From contig CAMDXA010000003.1 in NCBI GenBank assembly GCA_945878065.1, forward strand, positions 62,001-126,000: 64,000 nt of DNA, given 5' to 3'. Shown in pieces: positions 45,766 through 54,262 of the stretch. The notes below the pieces were generated by a model. That model was not told the origin of the DNA. It saw nothing but the letters and a program-made list of their open reading frames with translations, and searched no databases. A program made the position numbers and the translations under genes. Source of the DNA: Bordetella parapertussis. GTDB lineage: Bacteria > Pseudomonadota > Gammaproteobacteria > Burkholderiales > Burkholderiaceae_C. Numbering within the stretch: the first letter of the stretch is position 1; each line of letters opens with the position of its first letter.

Positions 45766-46932
45766 ATGCCAACACACGTCAAGGACAGCCAACACCATTC
45801 CCCTTACCGTGATCCTTGGCGCTGGGTGTGGCTGGTGTCTTTGTTTGCGCCCGCCTTGGTAGCTGCTGGTCCGTTGCTGATGTGGTTAACAGGGGACGTG
45901 ACCGCTTTATGGTGGCCCTTGCTGTTTTTGTATGGTGTGGTGCCTATGGTGGATAGGTTGATACCACCTTCAGGCAACAACCCGCCCGAAACCGCTGTAG
46001 CGCAATTGGAAAACGAGTTGTATTACCGCTACATCACTTACGCATTGGTGCCGGTGCTTTGGGCAGCGTTTGTGTTTTCAGCGTGGTTTGTGATGAGCCA
46101 TGCCTTGCCTTGGCATGCTTGGTTGGCCATGGTGCTGGCCACCGGCGCAGTGGGAGGTTTCGGCATCAACCTCGCGCATGAAATGGGCCACAAACACAAC
46201 CGTCTTGAACGCACATTGGCGGTGTGGGTGCTGGCGCCCAGCGCATACGGGCATTTTTGTGTCGAGCACAACCGGGGTCACCATGTTGAAGTGGCCACAC
46301 CGCATGACACGGCATCCTCACGCATGGGCGAGTCGATCTGGGCTTTTTTATGGCGGGAAATGCCAGGCGGTGCCAAGCGTGCTTGGCAGTATGAAGCCCA
46401 GCGTTTGCAGCAACTGGGGTTGTCATCGTTTCATTGGCAAAACCAGATTGTGCAAGGCTTGATCATCTCTGCTGCACTTTGGCTGGGTCTCATGCTGTGG
46501 CTAGGGCCGCAGGTACTGGGCTTTCTGCTGCCGGTGGCCATGTGGACCAATTTCCAACTCACCTCGGCCAACTATGTCGAGCATTACGGCTTGAAGCGTT
46601 TGCAATTGGCCGATGGCAGTTTTGAGCGCTGCCAACCACGTCATTCATGGAACAGCAACCATGTGTTGTCGAATTGGATGCTGTTCCATTTGCAACGACA
46701 CGCCGACCACCATGCGCATGCGACGCGACGCTACCAGGCGCTCAGACATTTTGAAGATGCACCTCAACTGCCTAGCGGTTACGCCGGTATGTTTTTGGTG
46801 GCTTATGTGCCGCCGTTGTGGTTTGCTGTGATGAACCCGCGTTTGCTGGCGGCGGTGGATGCAGATGTTCGGCGCATCAATTTTCAGCCGACACAACGTG
46901 ATGCGCTGTGTCGGCGTTACGGGTTGGAATGA
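45766..46932 (+). CDS. alkB: Alkane 1-monooxygenase (AlkB-type diiron)
   Basis: A 388-residue membrane enzyme that hydroxylates alkanes at the terminal carbon. All histidine boxes are present: HEMGHKHN, EHNRGHHVEVATPHDTASSR, NYVEHYGL and LQRHADHHAHATRRYQ. Several membrane helices precede and separate them. A rubredoxin partner is not next to it. Only 15 bp after the cytochrome c gene, so likely co-transcribed. Confidence 0.92.
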   Translation: MPTHVKDSQHHSPYRDPWRWVWLVSLFAPALVAAGPLLMWLTGDVTALWWPLLFLYGVVPMVDRLIPPSGNNPPETAVAQLENELYYRYITYALVPVLWAAFVFSAWFVMSHALPWHAWLAMVLATGAVGGFGINLAHEMGHKHNRLERTLAVWVLAPSAYGHFCVEHNRGHHVEVATPHDTASSRMGESIWAFLWREMPGGAKRAWQYEAQRLQQLGLSSFHWQNQIVQGLIISAALWLGLMLWLGPQVLGFLLPVAMWTNFQLTSANYVEHYGLKRLQLADGSFERCQPRHSWNSNHVLSNWMLFHLQRHADHHAHATRRYQALRHFEDAPQLPSGYAGMFLVAYVPPLWFAVMNPRLLAAVDADVRRINFQPTQRDALCRRYGLE

Positions 46933-46936
46933 ATCA

Positions 46937-47142
46937 CGCGGGTGCCGTGCTTGCAGCCCGGCCGCTGCACGCAGGCCTTGTGGTCTGCGCTCACATCGCT
47001 TGCTCGATATGAGCTTCGCCCCAAAGCCCAAGACCCCGCTTCGCGGGTGCCGTGCTTACAGCCCGGCCGCTGCACGCAGGGCTTGGGCTTTGTCCGTTTT
47101 TTGGTCTGCGTTCACATTGGCTACGCCAATATGAACTTCGCC
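46937..47142. repeat. Two degenerate tandem copies related to the metK 3' end
   Basis: A 39-bp block at 46937-46975 recurs at 47042-47080 with one difference, and a second block of about 40 bp at 46982-47021 recurs at 47103-47142 with several. Read on the minus strand, the copy at 47056-47103 spells [14 protein letters not shown] and a stop, almost the same as the true MetK C-terminus [14 protein letters not shown] that ends at 47176. A CCCGC/GCGGG hairpin lies between the copies (about 47034-47047). The region 46933-47175 holds no gene of its own. Confidence 0.75.
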
Positions 47143-47175
47143 CAAAAACCGATGCCTTGCTAACGCAAGGTGGGC

Positions 47176-48357
47176 TTACAGCCCAGCAGCAGCACGGAGT
47201 GCTGCTGCCTTATCGGTTTTTTCCCACGTGAACTCAGGTTCGTCGCGGCCAAAGTGGCCATAGGCCGCTGTTTTTTCGTAAATCGGGCGCAATAAGTCGA
47301 GCATTTGAATAATGCCTTTCGGGCGCAAGTCGAAATGCTCGTTCACCAAAGCGGCGATTTTCTCGTCGCTGATCACGCCGGTGCCTTGGGTATTCACGGT
47401 CACGTTCATGGGCTTGGCCACACCGATGGCATAGGCCACTTGCACTTGGCATTGTGTGGCCAGTCCGGCAGCCACGACGTTTTTCGCGACATAGCGTGCG
47501 GCATATGCTGCAGAGCGGTCCACCTTGCTCGGGTCTTTGCCGCTGAACGCGCCGCCGCCGTGCGGGCAGGCACCGCCATAGGTATCGACAATGATTTTGC
47601 GTCCGGTCAAACCGCAATCGCCTTGCGGGCCACCGACGACAAAACGGCCGGTCGGGTTGATCAGGTAGCGTGTGTCTTTCAGCCATTCTTTGGGCAGCAC
47701 AGGTTTGATGATTTCCTCGATCACGGCTTCGATGAAAGAGGCTTTCATCTTGGTCGGTGTTTCGCTTTGGTCCGGGCTGTGTTGCGAAGACAGCACCACG
47801 GTGTCAATGCTGTGCGGCTTGCCGTCGACATAGCGCATGGTCACTTGGCTTTTGGCGTCAGGGCGCAAAAAAGGCATGCGGCCGTCACGACGCAGTTGCG
47901 CCTGGCGTTCAACCAAACGGTGCGCGTAGTAGATGGGGGCGGGCATCAGGTCTGGGGTTTCCTTGACCGCATAACCAAACATCAACCCTTGGTCACCGGC
48001 GCCGGTGTTCAGGTGATCGTCAGAGGCGTGGTTCACGCCCTGAGCAATGTCATTGGATTGCTTGTCATAGCAGACCATGACCGCGCAACCTTTGTAGTCG
48101 ATGCCGTACTCGGTGTTGTCATAGCCGATGCGTTGAATCGTGTCGCGTGCGACTTGTATGTAGTCGACATGCGCGTTGGTGGTGATCTCTCCGGCCAACA
48201 CCACCAAGCCGGTGTTGGTCAGCGTCTCGGCTGCCACGCGGCTGCGTGGGTCTTGTTTGAAAATAGCATCCAAAATCGCGTCTGAAATTTGGTCAGCGAC
48301 TTTGTCGGGGTGGCCTTCAGAGACAGATTCAGAGGTAAATAAATAATCGTTCGCCAT
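47176..48357 (-). CDS. metK: S-adenosylmethionine synthetase
   Basis: Makes SAM from methionine and ATP; 393 residues, complete. Signatures: [13 protein letters not shown] at the start, [12 protein letters not shown] near residue 120, and [20 protein letters not shown] near residue 265. The C-terminus is followed by near-copies of its own last codons. The leader is discussed separately. Confidence 0.97.
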   Translation of the reverse strand: MANDYLFTSESVSEGHPDKVADQISDAILDAIFKQDPRSRVAAETLTNTGLVVLAGEITTNAHVDYIQVARDTIQRIGYDNTEYGIDYKGCAVMVCYDKQSNDIAQGVNHASDDHLNTGAGDQGLMFGYAVKETPDLMPAPIYYAHRLVERQAQLRRDGRMPFLRPDAKSQVTMRYVDGKPHSIDTVVLSSQHSPDQSETPTKMKASFIEAVIEEIIKPVLPKEWLKDTRYLINPTGRFVVGGPQGDCGLTGRKIIVDTYGGACPHGGGAFSGKDPSKVDRSAAYAARYVAKNVVAAGLATQCQVQVAYAIGVAKPMNVTVNTQGTGVISDEKIAALVNEHFDLRPKGIIQMLDLLRPIYEKTAAYGHFGRDEPEFTWEKTDKAAALRAAAGL

Positions 48358-48490
48358 GTAAAACTCCAGTTGATTGATGATGCGTTGCCATCACATGAGA
48401 GTTTGGCGAACGCTTTAGCAGAAGACTGATGAACAGCCGACTCTTTCGAGTGTGTCGCCCTGCAAGTTGCTTCATTAACTCAGCGACAAT
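48358..48490 (-). promoter_or_regulatory. Long structured 5' leader of metK, unassigned
   Basis: About 150 bp lie between metK and the divergent acyltransferase gene. On the metK strand there is an ACTC-GAAA-GAGT tetraloop hairpin (48440-48451) and GAGTT/AACTC complementarity enclosing it. SAM-related control of metK is common, but I cannot match this leader to a known SAM or SAH riboswitch. Confidence 0.3.
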
Positions 48491-48516
48491 CAGCATTCTA
48501 ATCAACTCAGTTTGCT

Positions 48517-49353
48517 ATGAATTTATTGATCCGCTGGCTGTCTAGACTGCCGCTGCCATGGCTGCAGCGCGTCGGCGTTGCGCTGGGCTGGTTGACTTGG
48601 TGGCTGTCGCCTCGCTACAGGCGTCAATTCCAAGACCAAGCACAACAAGCGGGCTACACCTTGTCACAACTGCGTGGCGCCATTGGGGCAGCGGGTGCGC
48701 AGGCGTTGGAATCCTTTCGGGTCTGGTTTGGCGCGCCGATGCCTGTGCAATGGCGTGGCGAGCATCACATCAGCCAAGCTTATGCCAGAGGGAAAGGGGT
48801 GGTGTTCGTCACCCCGCATTTGGGTTGTTTTGAAATTACCGCTCCCGCTTGCGCTCTGCGGTTTGGCCCTGAACACGGGCCATTGACCGTGCTTTATCGG
48901 CCACCCAGACAGGCTTGGTTGCGGGATGTGTTGGTGCATGCGAGAGACAAGCCTTTTCTCAAAGCCGTGCCAGCCAGCATGGACGGTGTGAGGCAATTGA
49001 TCAAGGCATTGCGACGCGGGCAATCGGTGGGCTTGCTGCCCGATCAGGTGCCGCCGCAGGGCATGGGCATCTGGTCGCACATGTGGGGCAGACCCGCCTA
49101 CACCATGACCTTGGCCGCGAGGCTGGCCATGCAAACCGATGCACAAATATTATTGGTTTGGGGGGAACGCTTGCCTCGCGCACAAGGCTACTGCTTGCAT
49201 TTCGAGCCCATTGCGGAAAAACTGGCTGATGACCTTGAAACCGCCGTGTTGCAAATTAATCTCGCCCTTGAAAGCGTGATCCGTCAATGCCCTTCGCAGT
49301 ACCTTTGGGGCTATGCCCGCTTCAAGCAACCGCGCCATGAGGTGCTGCATTGA
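48517..49353 (+). CDS. Lipid A acyltransferase, LpxL/HtrB family (first copy)
   Basis: A 278-residue inner-membrane acyltransferase that adds a secondary acyl chain to lipid A. The HX4E site is HLGCFE near residue 106, with an N-terminal membrane segment and LLPDQVPPQGMGIW near residue 175. The stop overlaps the start of a second, related gene. Confidence 0.88.
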   Translation: MNLLIRWLSRLPLPWLQRVGVALGWLTWWLSPRYRRQFQDQAQQAGYTLSQLRGAIGAAGAQALESFRVWFGAPMPVQWRGEHHISQAYARGKGVVFVTPHLGCFEITAPACALRFGPEHGPLTVLYRPPRQAWLRDVLVHARDKPFLKAVPASMDGVRQLIKALRRGQSVGLLPDQVPPQGMGIWSHMWGRPAYTMTLAARLAMQTDAQILLVWGERLPRAQGYCLHFEPIAEKLADDLETAVLQINLALESVIRQCPSQYLWGYARFKQPRHEVLH

Positions 49354-50216
49354 ATCCCTTGCGTATGTTCATGGCTGTGTTGGCTCACCTGCCCTTGGGC
49401 GTCATCCGCGCCATAGGCCGCTTGACCGGACATGCGTTTTACGTGGTGTCTGCACGCAGGCGCGGTGTCGTGCTGACCAATTTGAAAGCTTGTTTTCCTC
49501 ACTTGGATGAATTGCAACGTCGTTGTTTGGCCAAAGCACATTTTGTCTTGCTCGGACAATCGTTATGGGACCGCGCATGGTTGTGGCATGCGCCCGAATC
49601 TGTGGTGAAAAAGCGCATGGGTTTCAGTGGTGACTTCACAGTGTTTGATGACCCCAGTCCGTTGATCGTGCTCGCACCGCATTTCATAGGCTTGGACGCA
49701 GGCGGTCTGGCGATGACACAGGTCAAAGGTATTTCCATGGCATTCGTGTTCGTACCGTTGCGCAACCGGTTTGTGGAAGACTGGGTGATGCGAGGGCGCA
49801 ACCGCTCGGGGCGGGTGCGTTCAGTGCCCCGCAATGACGGCGCTCTCCCTTTGCTACAGGTGTTGAAAGAAGGCATGCGTTTGCACTATTCGCCCGACAT
49901 GGACTTTGGCATGCACGGCGCGCAATGGACAGATTTTTTTGGCGTCAGCGCTGCCACGACATATTCACTGCCGCGCTTGGCCAAGTTGTCCCAGGCCCGG
50001 GTCTGCATGTTGGTGACCCGCCTGACGCCCTCGGGCTATGAAGTGGAGATCGGGCCTGTTTGGCCGTCTTATCCGAGCGGCAACATCACGGCAGACACGT
50101 GGACCATGAACCAAGCGATAGAAGCGCAAGTGAAGACATCGGTCGAACAATACTATTGGGTGCACAAGCGTTTCAAGACCCGGCCTCAGGGCGAGCCGCC
50201 GTTTTACGAACATTGA
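49350..50216 (+). CDS. Lipid A acyltransferase, LpxL/HtrB family (second copy)
   Basis: A 288-residue relative of the preceding protein. The active site here is HFIGLD near residue 111 (HX4D), and YSPDMDFGMHGAQW stands for the usual DQ/DM-D motif. I start at the TTG at 49350, which overlaps the upstream TGA and is well spaced from GAGG (49338-49341); an ATG at 49365 is the alternative. The pair probably adds the two secondary acyl chains in turn. Confidence 0.86.
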   Translation: MNPLRMFMAVLAHLPLGVIRAIGRLTGHAFYVVSARRRGVVLTNLKACFPHLDELQRRCLAKAHFVLLGQSLWDRAWLWHAPESVVKKRMGFSGDFTVFDDPSPLIVLAPHFIGLDAGGLAMTQVKGISMAFVFVPLRNRFVEDWVMRGRNRSGRVRSVPRNDGALPLLQVLKEGMRLHYSPDMDFGMHGAQWTDFFGVSAATTYSLPRLAKLSQARVCMLVTRLTPSGYEVEIGPVWPSYPSGNITADTWTMNQAIEAQVKTSVEQYYWVHKRFKTRPQGEPPFYEH

Positions 50217-50275
50217 TATTGGTGGGAAAGTGTTGCGCGCCTCTGGCCCACAAAGATACCCGGTTGCAATCGGTA

Positions 50276-51181
50276 TCAGCGAAGCCAGTTGCCAATGGTT
50301 TGGGCCACCCACTCAGGCTGCTCATGCACCAACCAATGCGTGCCGTCAGTCACACGGTGCAATTGCAAATCTGGCACATACGCCGACAAGCCGTTGATCA
50401 AACCGGGTGGCAAAGCAGTGTCTTGCATGCCCCACAGTACCAAAGTCGGCACCAAGATGCGCAGCATCTCGTCGGGTAATTCAATGGCAGAAGCGGCTGG
50501 GTCCACTTGACGAGGCGGTCGCAAAGGGGATGCGCGGTAGTAGTTGAGTGCGCCGCTCAAACCTTGCTGCCAAACAGACCGATAAGACTGCTTCACCTCT
50601 TCACTGAGCCATGCATAGGGCCCATTGACCGCGCCCATGTTGGTGAAAAAGGCCCACAGTCGCCTGTAATCATCTTCGGCCAGCAACTGTTCTGCGTTGT
50701 CGCGAATCAGGAAATTCATGTAATCGCTGGCGCTTTGTTGATGCGCATCGGATTTGAGATCGCGCAAAAAAGTGCCCGGGTGGGGCGAGTTGATGATGGC
50801 CAAACGTTGCATCAGGGCAGGGTGTTGGTTCGCTGTATTCCATGCCACCGCGCCTCCCCAGTCATGCGCTACCAGGCAAGCCAAGGGATGGTCGGGTGAA
50901 AAATGTTGTTTGAGCGCGATGATGTCTTTGACCAATTCTTTGGCCCGATAGGCTTTGACATCGGCCGGGGACGAAGAACCGGCGTAGCCCCGCATATCAG
51001 GCGCCACACACAGATAACCGCCATTGGCGGCCTGACTGAAATGCAGCAACAAAGCGTCCCAGACAAACGCCGCTTCCGGAAAGCCGTGCAAAAAAAGCAT
51101 CACAGGCCGGTCTGCGGTACCGGCGACCCGGCAATCGAGTTCAATGCCATGCGGCAGCGCCACGCGTTGAATTTTCATCAT
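50276..51181 (-). CDS. Alpha/beta hydrolase (epoxide hydrolase/dehalogenase-like)
   Basis: A 301-residue hydrolase. The oxyanion motif is FLHGFPE, the nucleophile is Asp in VAHDWGGAV near residue 115, and the catalytic His is in DGTHWLVHE near the C-terminus. An Asp nucleophile points to epoxide, haloalkane or haloacetate hydrolysis rather than ester cleavage. The ATG at 51181 overlaps the engB stop (ATGA), so it is translated after engB. Confidence 0.85.
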   Translation of the reverse strand: MMKIQRVALPHGIELDCRVAGTADRPVMLFLHGFPEAAFVWDALLLHFSQAANGGYLCVAPDMRGYAGSSSPADVKAYRAKELVKDIIALKQHFSPDHPLACLVAHDWGGAVAWNTANQHPALMQRLAIINSPHPGTFLRDLKSDAHQQSASDYMNFLIRDNAEQLLAEDDYRRLWAFFTNMGAVNGPYAWLSEEVKQSYRSVWQQGLSGALNYYRASPLRPPRQVDPAASAIELPDEMLRILVPTLVLWGMQDTALPPGLINGLSAYVPDLQLHRVTDGTHWLVHEQPEWVAQTIGNWLR

Positions 51182-51852
51182 GGTGTGGCCTCCTGCGGGT
51201 GGGTCCACTCCCACAATTGCAGGCTGACATCTTCGACGCCTTGTTTTTTCAATGACGAGAACAAATGCGCCTGACCTCCGCCGGATTGCAAACGCGCAAT
51301 CGACAAAGCTTTGGCGGCTTCACTGCGGTTGAGCTTGTCGGCTTTGGTCAGCAGCATCAGAAATTTCAGGCCTTCTTCGACCTTGGGACGAATCACTTCC
51401 AGCAGGATTTCGTCGAGTTCGGTCAAACCCAAGCGCGGATCGCACATCAACACCACGCCTTTGAGGTTGTCGCGCGTCATCAAATAGTTGGCCATCACCC
51501 GTTGCCAGCGCACTTTGTCGGCTTTGGGCACAGCGGCATATCCGTAACCCGGCAAATCGGCCAGCACCGCATCGGTCTGGTTTTGCCGGCCCAAGGCAAA
51601 TAAATTGATGTGTTGGGTACGCCCCGGGGTTTTGGAGGCATAGGCCAATTGCCGCTGCTGTGTCAGGATATTGATGCAGGTGGATTTACCGGCGTTGGAA
51701 CGACCGACAAAGGCAATTTCCGGCTGGTCATAGGCCGGTAAATGATGCAACTGGGCGGCAGTGGTCAAAAAACGTGCCGTGTGCAGCCAGCCGACAGCTT
51801 GTTTGACACGTACTTGTTGTGTTGCATCCTCAGGGGTGCTGGGGTGGGCCAT
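51178..51852 (-). CDS. engB: Ribosome-biogenesis GTPase EngB/YsxC
   Basis: A 224-residue GTPase needed for large-subunit assembly. G1 is GRSNAGKST near residue 49, G2 region TPGRTQ, G3 DLPGYGYA, G4 TKADK. Divergent from the c4-type cytochrome gene, the usual arrangement in Betaproteobacteria. Confidence 0.95.
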   Translation of the reverse strand: MAHPSTPEDATQQVRVKQAVGWLHTARFLTTAAQLHHLPAYDQPEIAFVGRSNAGKSTCINILTQQRQLAYASKTPGRTQHINLFALGRQNQTDAVLADLPGYGYAAVPKADKVRWQRVMANYLMTRDNLKGVVLMCDPRLGLTELDEILLEVIRPKVEEGLKFLMLLTKADKLNRSEAAKALSIARLQSGGGQAHLFSSLKKQGVEDVSLQLWEWTHPQEATP

Positions 51853-51930
51853 GGTTATTCTTTGCGCGCAACCCGTTGGGTGCAGGCCTGCATTGTAGAA
51901 TCACCGATTGACTTTCAAGACCAGACTGCC

Positions 51931-52554
51931 ATGACTTTTTTTGCACGACTCCTCTTGTCCGTCTGCCTGACGGGCTATTTTTGGGCAGCGCATGCCGAAG
52001 GCGCAGCCCCTGCCAAAGCCGATCCTGCCAAGGGCTCAGCCATTTACAACGGCGTTTGCGCCAGTTGCCACGGAGTTGACGGCAACTCTGCTATTCCCTC
52101 CAACCCCAAGTTGGCCCAACAACACCCGGAATACACCGCCAAGCAACTGGCCGAGTTCAAAGCCGGTAAACGCGCCAACGCTGTCATGCTGGGCTTTGCT
52201 TCTGCGCTCAGCGAAGAAGATATGCGCAATGTGGGGGCTTATCTGGGCAGCACCAAAGCCAAACCCGGTTTTGCCAAAGACAAAGAACTCGCGGCATTGG
52301 GTGAAAAAATTTACCGTGGCGGCATTGCTGACAAACAAATCCCGGCATGTGCCGGTTGCCACAGCCCCAACGGTGCTGGCATTCCTGCCCAGTACCCGCG
52401 CCTGAGCGGCCAGCATGCCGATTACACCGCCTCACAATTGACCCAATTCAGAGACGGGATTCGCAAGAACAGCCTGCAAATGAATCAGGTTGCTGCTAAA
52501 TTGAATGACCGTGAAATCAAGGCCTTGGCTGATTACATTGCCGGTTTGAACTGA
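51931..52554 (+). CDS. Diheme cytochrome c4
   Basis: A 207-residue periplasmic cytochrome. Signal peptide ending WAAHAE, heme sites CASCHGVDGN near residue 46 and CAGCHSPNG near residue 141, with matching KLAQQHPEYT and RLSGQHADYT segments that show the internal duplication of c4. The ATG at 51931 gives the signal peptide. An electron donor to the terminal oxidases. Confidence 0.9.
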   Translation: MTFFARLLLSVCLTGYFWAAHAEGAAPAKADPAKGSAIYNGVCASCHGVDGNSAIPSNPKLAQQHPEYTAKQLAEFKAGKRANAVMLGFASALSEEDMRNVGAYLGSTKAKPGFAKDKELAALGEKIYRGGIADKQIPACAGCHSPNGAGIPAQYPRLSGQHADYTASQLTQFRDGIRKNSLQMNQVAAKLNDREIKALADYIAGLN

Positions 52555-52578
52555 TTCTTTGTCTTTTCTCATTCCCAT

Positions 52579-52605
52579 AAGGCTGACCGTGTGTCGGCCT
52601 TTTTT
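52579..52605 (+). terminator. Rho-independent terminator between cytochrome c4 and msrP
   Basis: AAGGCTGAC pairs with GTCGGCCTT (one G-U pair) around CGTGT, followed by TTTTTT. It ends about 17 bases before the msrP start codon, so the msrP message must either read through it or start within this short gap. Confidence 0.85.
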
Positions 52606-52622
52606 ATGTTCAGGAGTTGCTC

Positions 52623-53609
52623 ATGTTGATTCGTCGAGACGATGGTTTTCACCACCCTGTACCCAGCGAGATCACGCCGCCAGACCTCTACGCGCAACGC
52701 CGCTCTTTTTTGACCGGCTTGGGCGCAGCAGGCTTGTTGGCTTCTGGCGCAGGTGCCTGGGCGCAATCAGCAGCAGTGCCTCGGCCCGGAAAATTAGCGC
52801 CACTTGCCAGCAGCGTGTCTCCTGTGGCGGGTGCGCAAGCCACGGAAAACATCACCACTTACAAGAGTGCCAGCACTTACAACAATTTTTACGAATTTGG
52901 CACAGACAAAGCCGACCCGGCTGAAAACGCGCACACCTTGAAAACCCGCCCTTGGACAGTAGAAATTGAAGGGCTGGTGAAAAAGCCCGGCTTGTTGTCG
53001 CTGGAAGAATTGCTCAAGCTCTCGGCCATGGAAGAGCGCATATACCGTTTGCGTTGCGTGGAAGGCTGGTCCATGGTCATTCCTTGGGTGGGTTTTTCCT
53101 TGTCCGAGTTGATCAAAAAAGCACAACCCTTGGGCAGTGCCAAATATGTAGAGTTCATCACCTTGGCCGACCCCAAAACCATGCCTTATGTCGGCTCGCG
53201 TGTACTCAGTTGGCCCTACACCGAAGGCTTGCGCATGGACGAAGCCATGCATCCTCTGACCCTCTTGACCTTTGGCATGTATGGCGAAGTCTTGCCCAAC
53301 CAAAATGGCGCGCCGGTGCGTGTCACCGTGCCGTGGAAGTACGGGTTCAAGAGCGGAAAGAGCATCGTGAAGATTCGTTTCACTGAAAAGCAGCCGCTGA
53401 CCGCGTGGAACAAAGCCGCTGCCAACGAATACGGGTTTTATTCCAATGTGAACCCCGCGGTAGACCACCCGCGTTGGAGCCAAGCCACTGAGCGGCGCAT
53501 CGGCGAAGGGGGTTTATTCGCCAAAAAAATCAAAACCCAAATGTTCAACGGTTACGAACCGCAAGTCGGACAGTTGTATGCGGGCATGGATTTGACCAAG
53601 AATTTCTAA
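52623..53609 (+). CDS. msrP: Protein-methionine-sulfoxide reductase, catalytic subunit MsrP
   Basis: A 328-residue periplasmic molybdoenzyme that repairs oxidised Met in envelope proteins. The N-terminal [15 protein letters not shown] is a twin-arginine signal, exported by the TatABC system encoded at 20.9-22.5 kb. The molybdenum Cys is in [13 protein letters not shown] near residue 144. The ATG at 52623 follows CAGGAG. Confidence 0.95.
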   Translation: MLIRRDDGFHHPVPSEITPPDLYAQRRSFLTGLGAAGLLASGAGAWAQSAAVPRPGKLAPLASSVSPVAGAQATENITTYKSASTYNNFYEFGTDKADPAENAHTLKTRPWTVEIEGLVKKPGLLSLEELLKLSAMEERIYRLRCVEGWSMVIPWVGFSLSELIKKAQPLGSAKYVEFITLADPKTMPYVGSRVLSWPYTEGLRMDEAMHPLTLLTFGMYGEVLPNQNGAPVRVTVPWKYGFKSGKSIVKIRFTEKQPLTAWNKAAANEYGFYSNVNPAVDHPRWSQATERRIGEGGLFAKKIKTQMFNGYEPQVGQLYAGMDLTKNF

Positions 53610-53635
53610 CCCTTGTTAAGCGCGGTGTGTCTGTC

Positions 53636-54262
53636 ATGCTGAACAAAGTGTCGTGGCAACAAGCATTGCTGTCGCCGCGCGCGTATTGGGTGTGGTACGC
53701 CGTGTTGGCCTTGCCATTTATAGGATTGGTGTGGGCGTTATTCCAAGATGCACTGGGCGCCAATCCTGCTGAGGCATTGAGTCGCGCCAGTGGCGACTGG
53801 ACCTTGCGTTTGTTATGTCTGGTGCTGGCGATCAGCCCGTTGCGCTATGTGCTGCGTGCACCGGCCTTGCTGCGGTTTCGGCGCAGCACCGGCGTGGCAT
53901 GTTTCGTGTATGCCGTATTGCATTTGCTGTGCTATGTGTGGTTTGACCAAAACTTTGAGATCAATGAGATGGCCAAAGACTTGGTGAAACGGCCTTTCAT
54001 TTGGCTGGGCATGCTGGGTTTTGTGTTCATGCTGCCCTTGGCCTTGACATCCTTTAATGCGGCGGTTCGTTGGTTGGGTGGCAAACGTTGGCAGCAATTG
54101 CATCGCTTGGTTTATGTGTTGCCGGTATTTGCCTTGCTGCATTTTTACTGGATGCGTGCTGGCAAAAATGATTTTGATGAGGTCTGGATTTACGCTTTGG
54201 TGTTGGGCGTATTGCTGTCTTGGCGTGTGTGGGTAAAGGGCAAAACTTCACAACGCAGTTGA
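53636..54262 (+). CDS. msrQ: MsrQ, heme-binding membrane subunit
   Basis: A 208-residue membrane protein that passes electrons from the respiratory chain to MsrP. About six helices with conserved His in YAVLHLLCYVWFD and HRLVYVLPVFALLHFYW. A GTG three codons upstream (53627) is an alternative start; neither has a clear ribosome binding site. Its last 73 bp overlap the 3' end of the convergent lysA gene. Confidence 0.92.
   Translation: MLNKVSWQQALLSPRAYWVWYAVLALPFIGLVWALFQDALGANPAEALSRASGDWTLRLLCLVLAISPLRYVLRAPALLRFRRSTGVACFVYAVLHLLCYVWFDQNFEINEMAKDLVKRPFIWLGMLGFVFMLPLALTSFNAAVRWLGGKRWQQLHRLVYVLPVFALLHFYWMRAGKNDFDEVWIYALVLGVLLSWRVWVKGKTSQRS

Noticed and set aside
46859-47134. A 91-codon plus-strand open frame with an internal peptide repeat (CRACSPAAARR)
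   Set aside because: It lies antisense on the metK-derived repeat units and overlaps the alkB end; the peptide repeat only reflects the DNA repeat.
48358-48516. SAM or SAH riboswitch upstream of metK
   Set aside because: The conserved core sequences I know for these classes could not be aligned; kept only as an unassigned leader.
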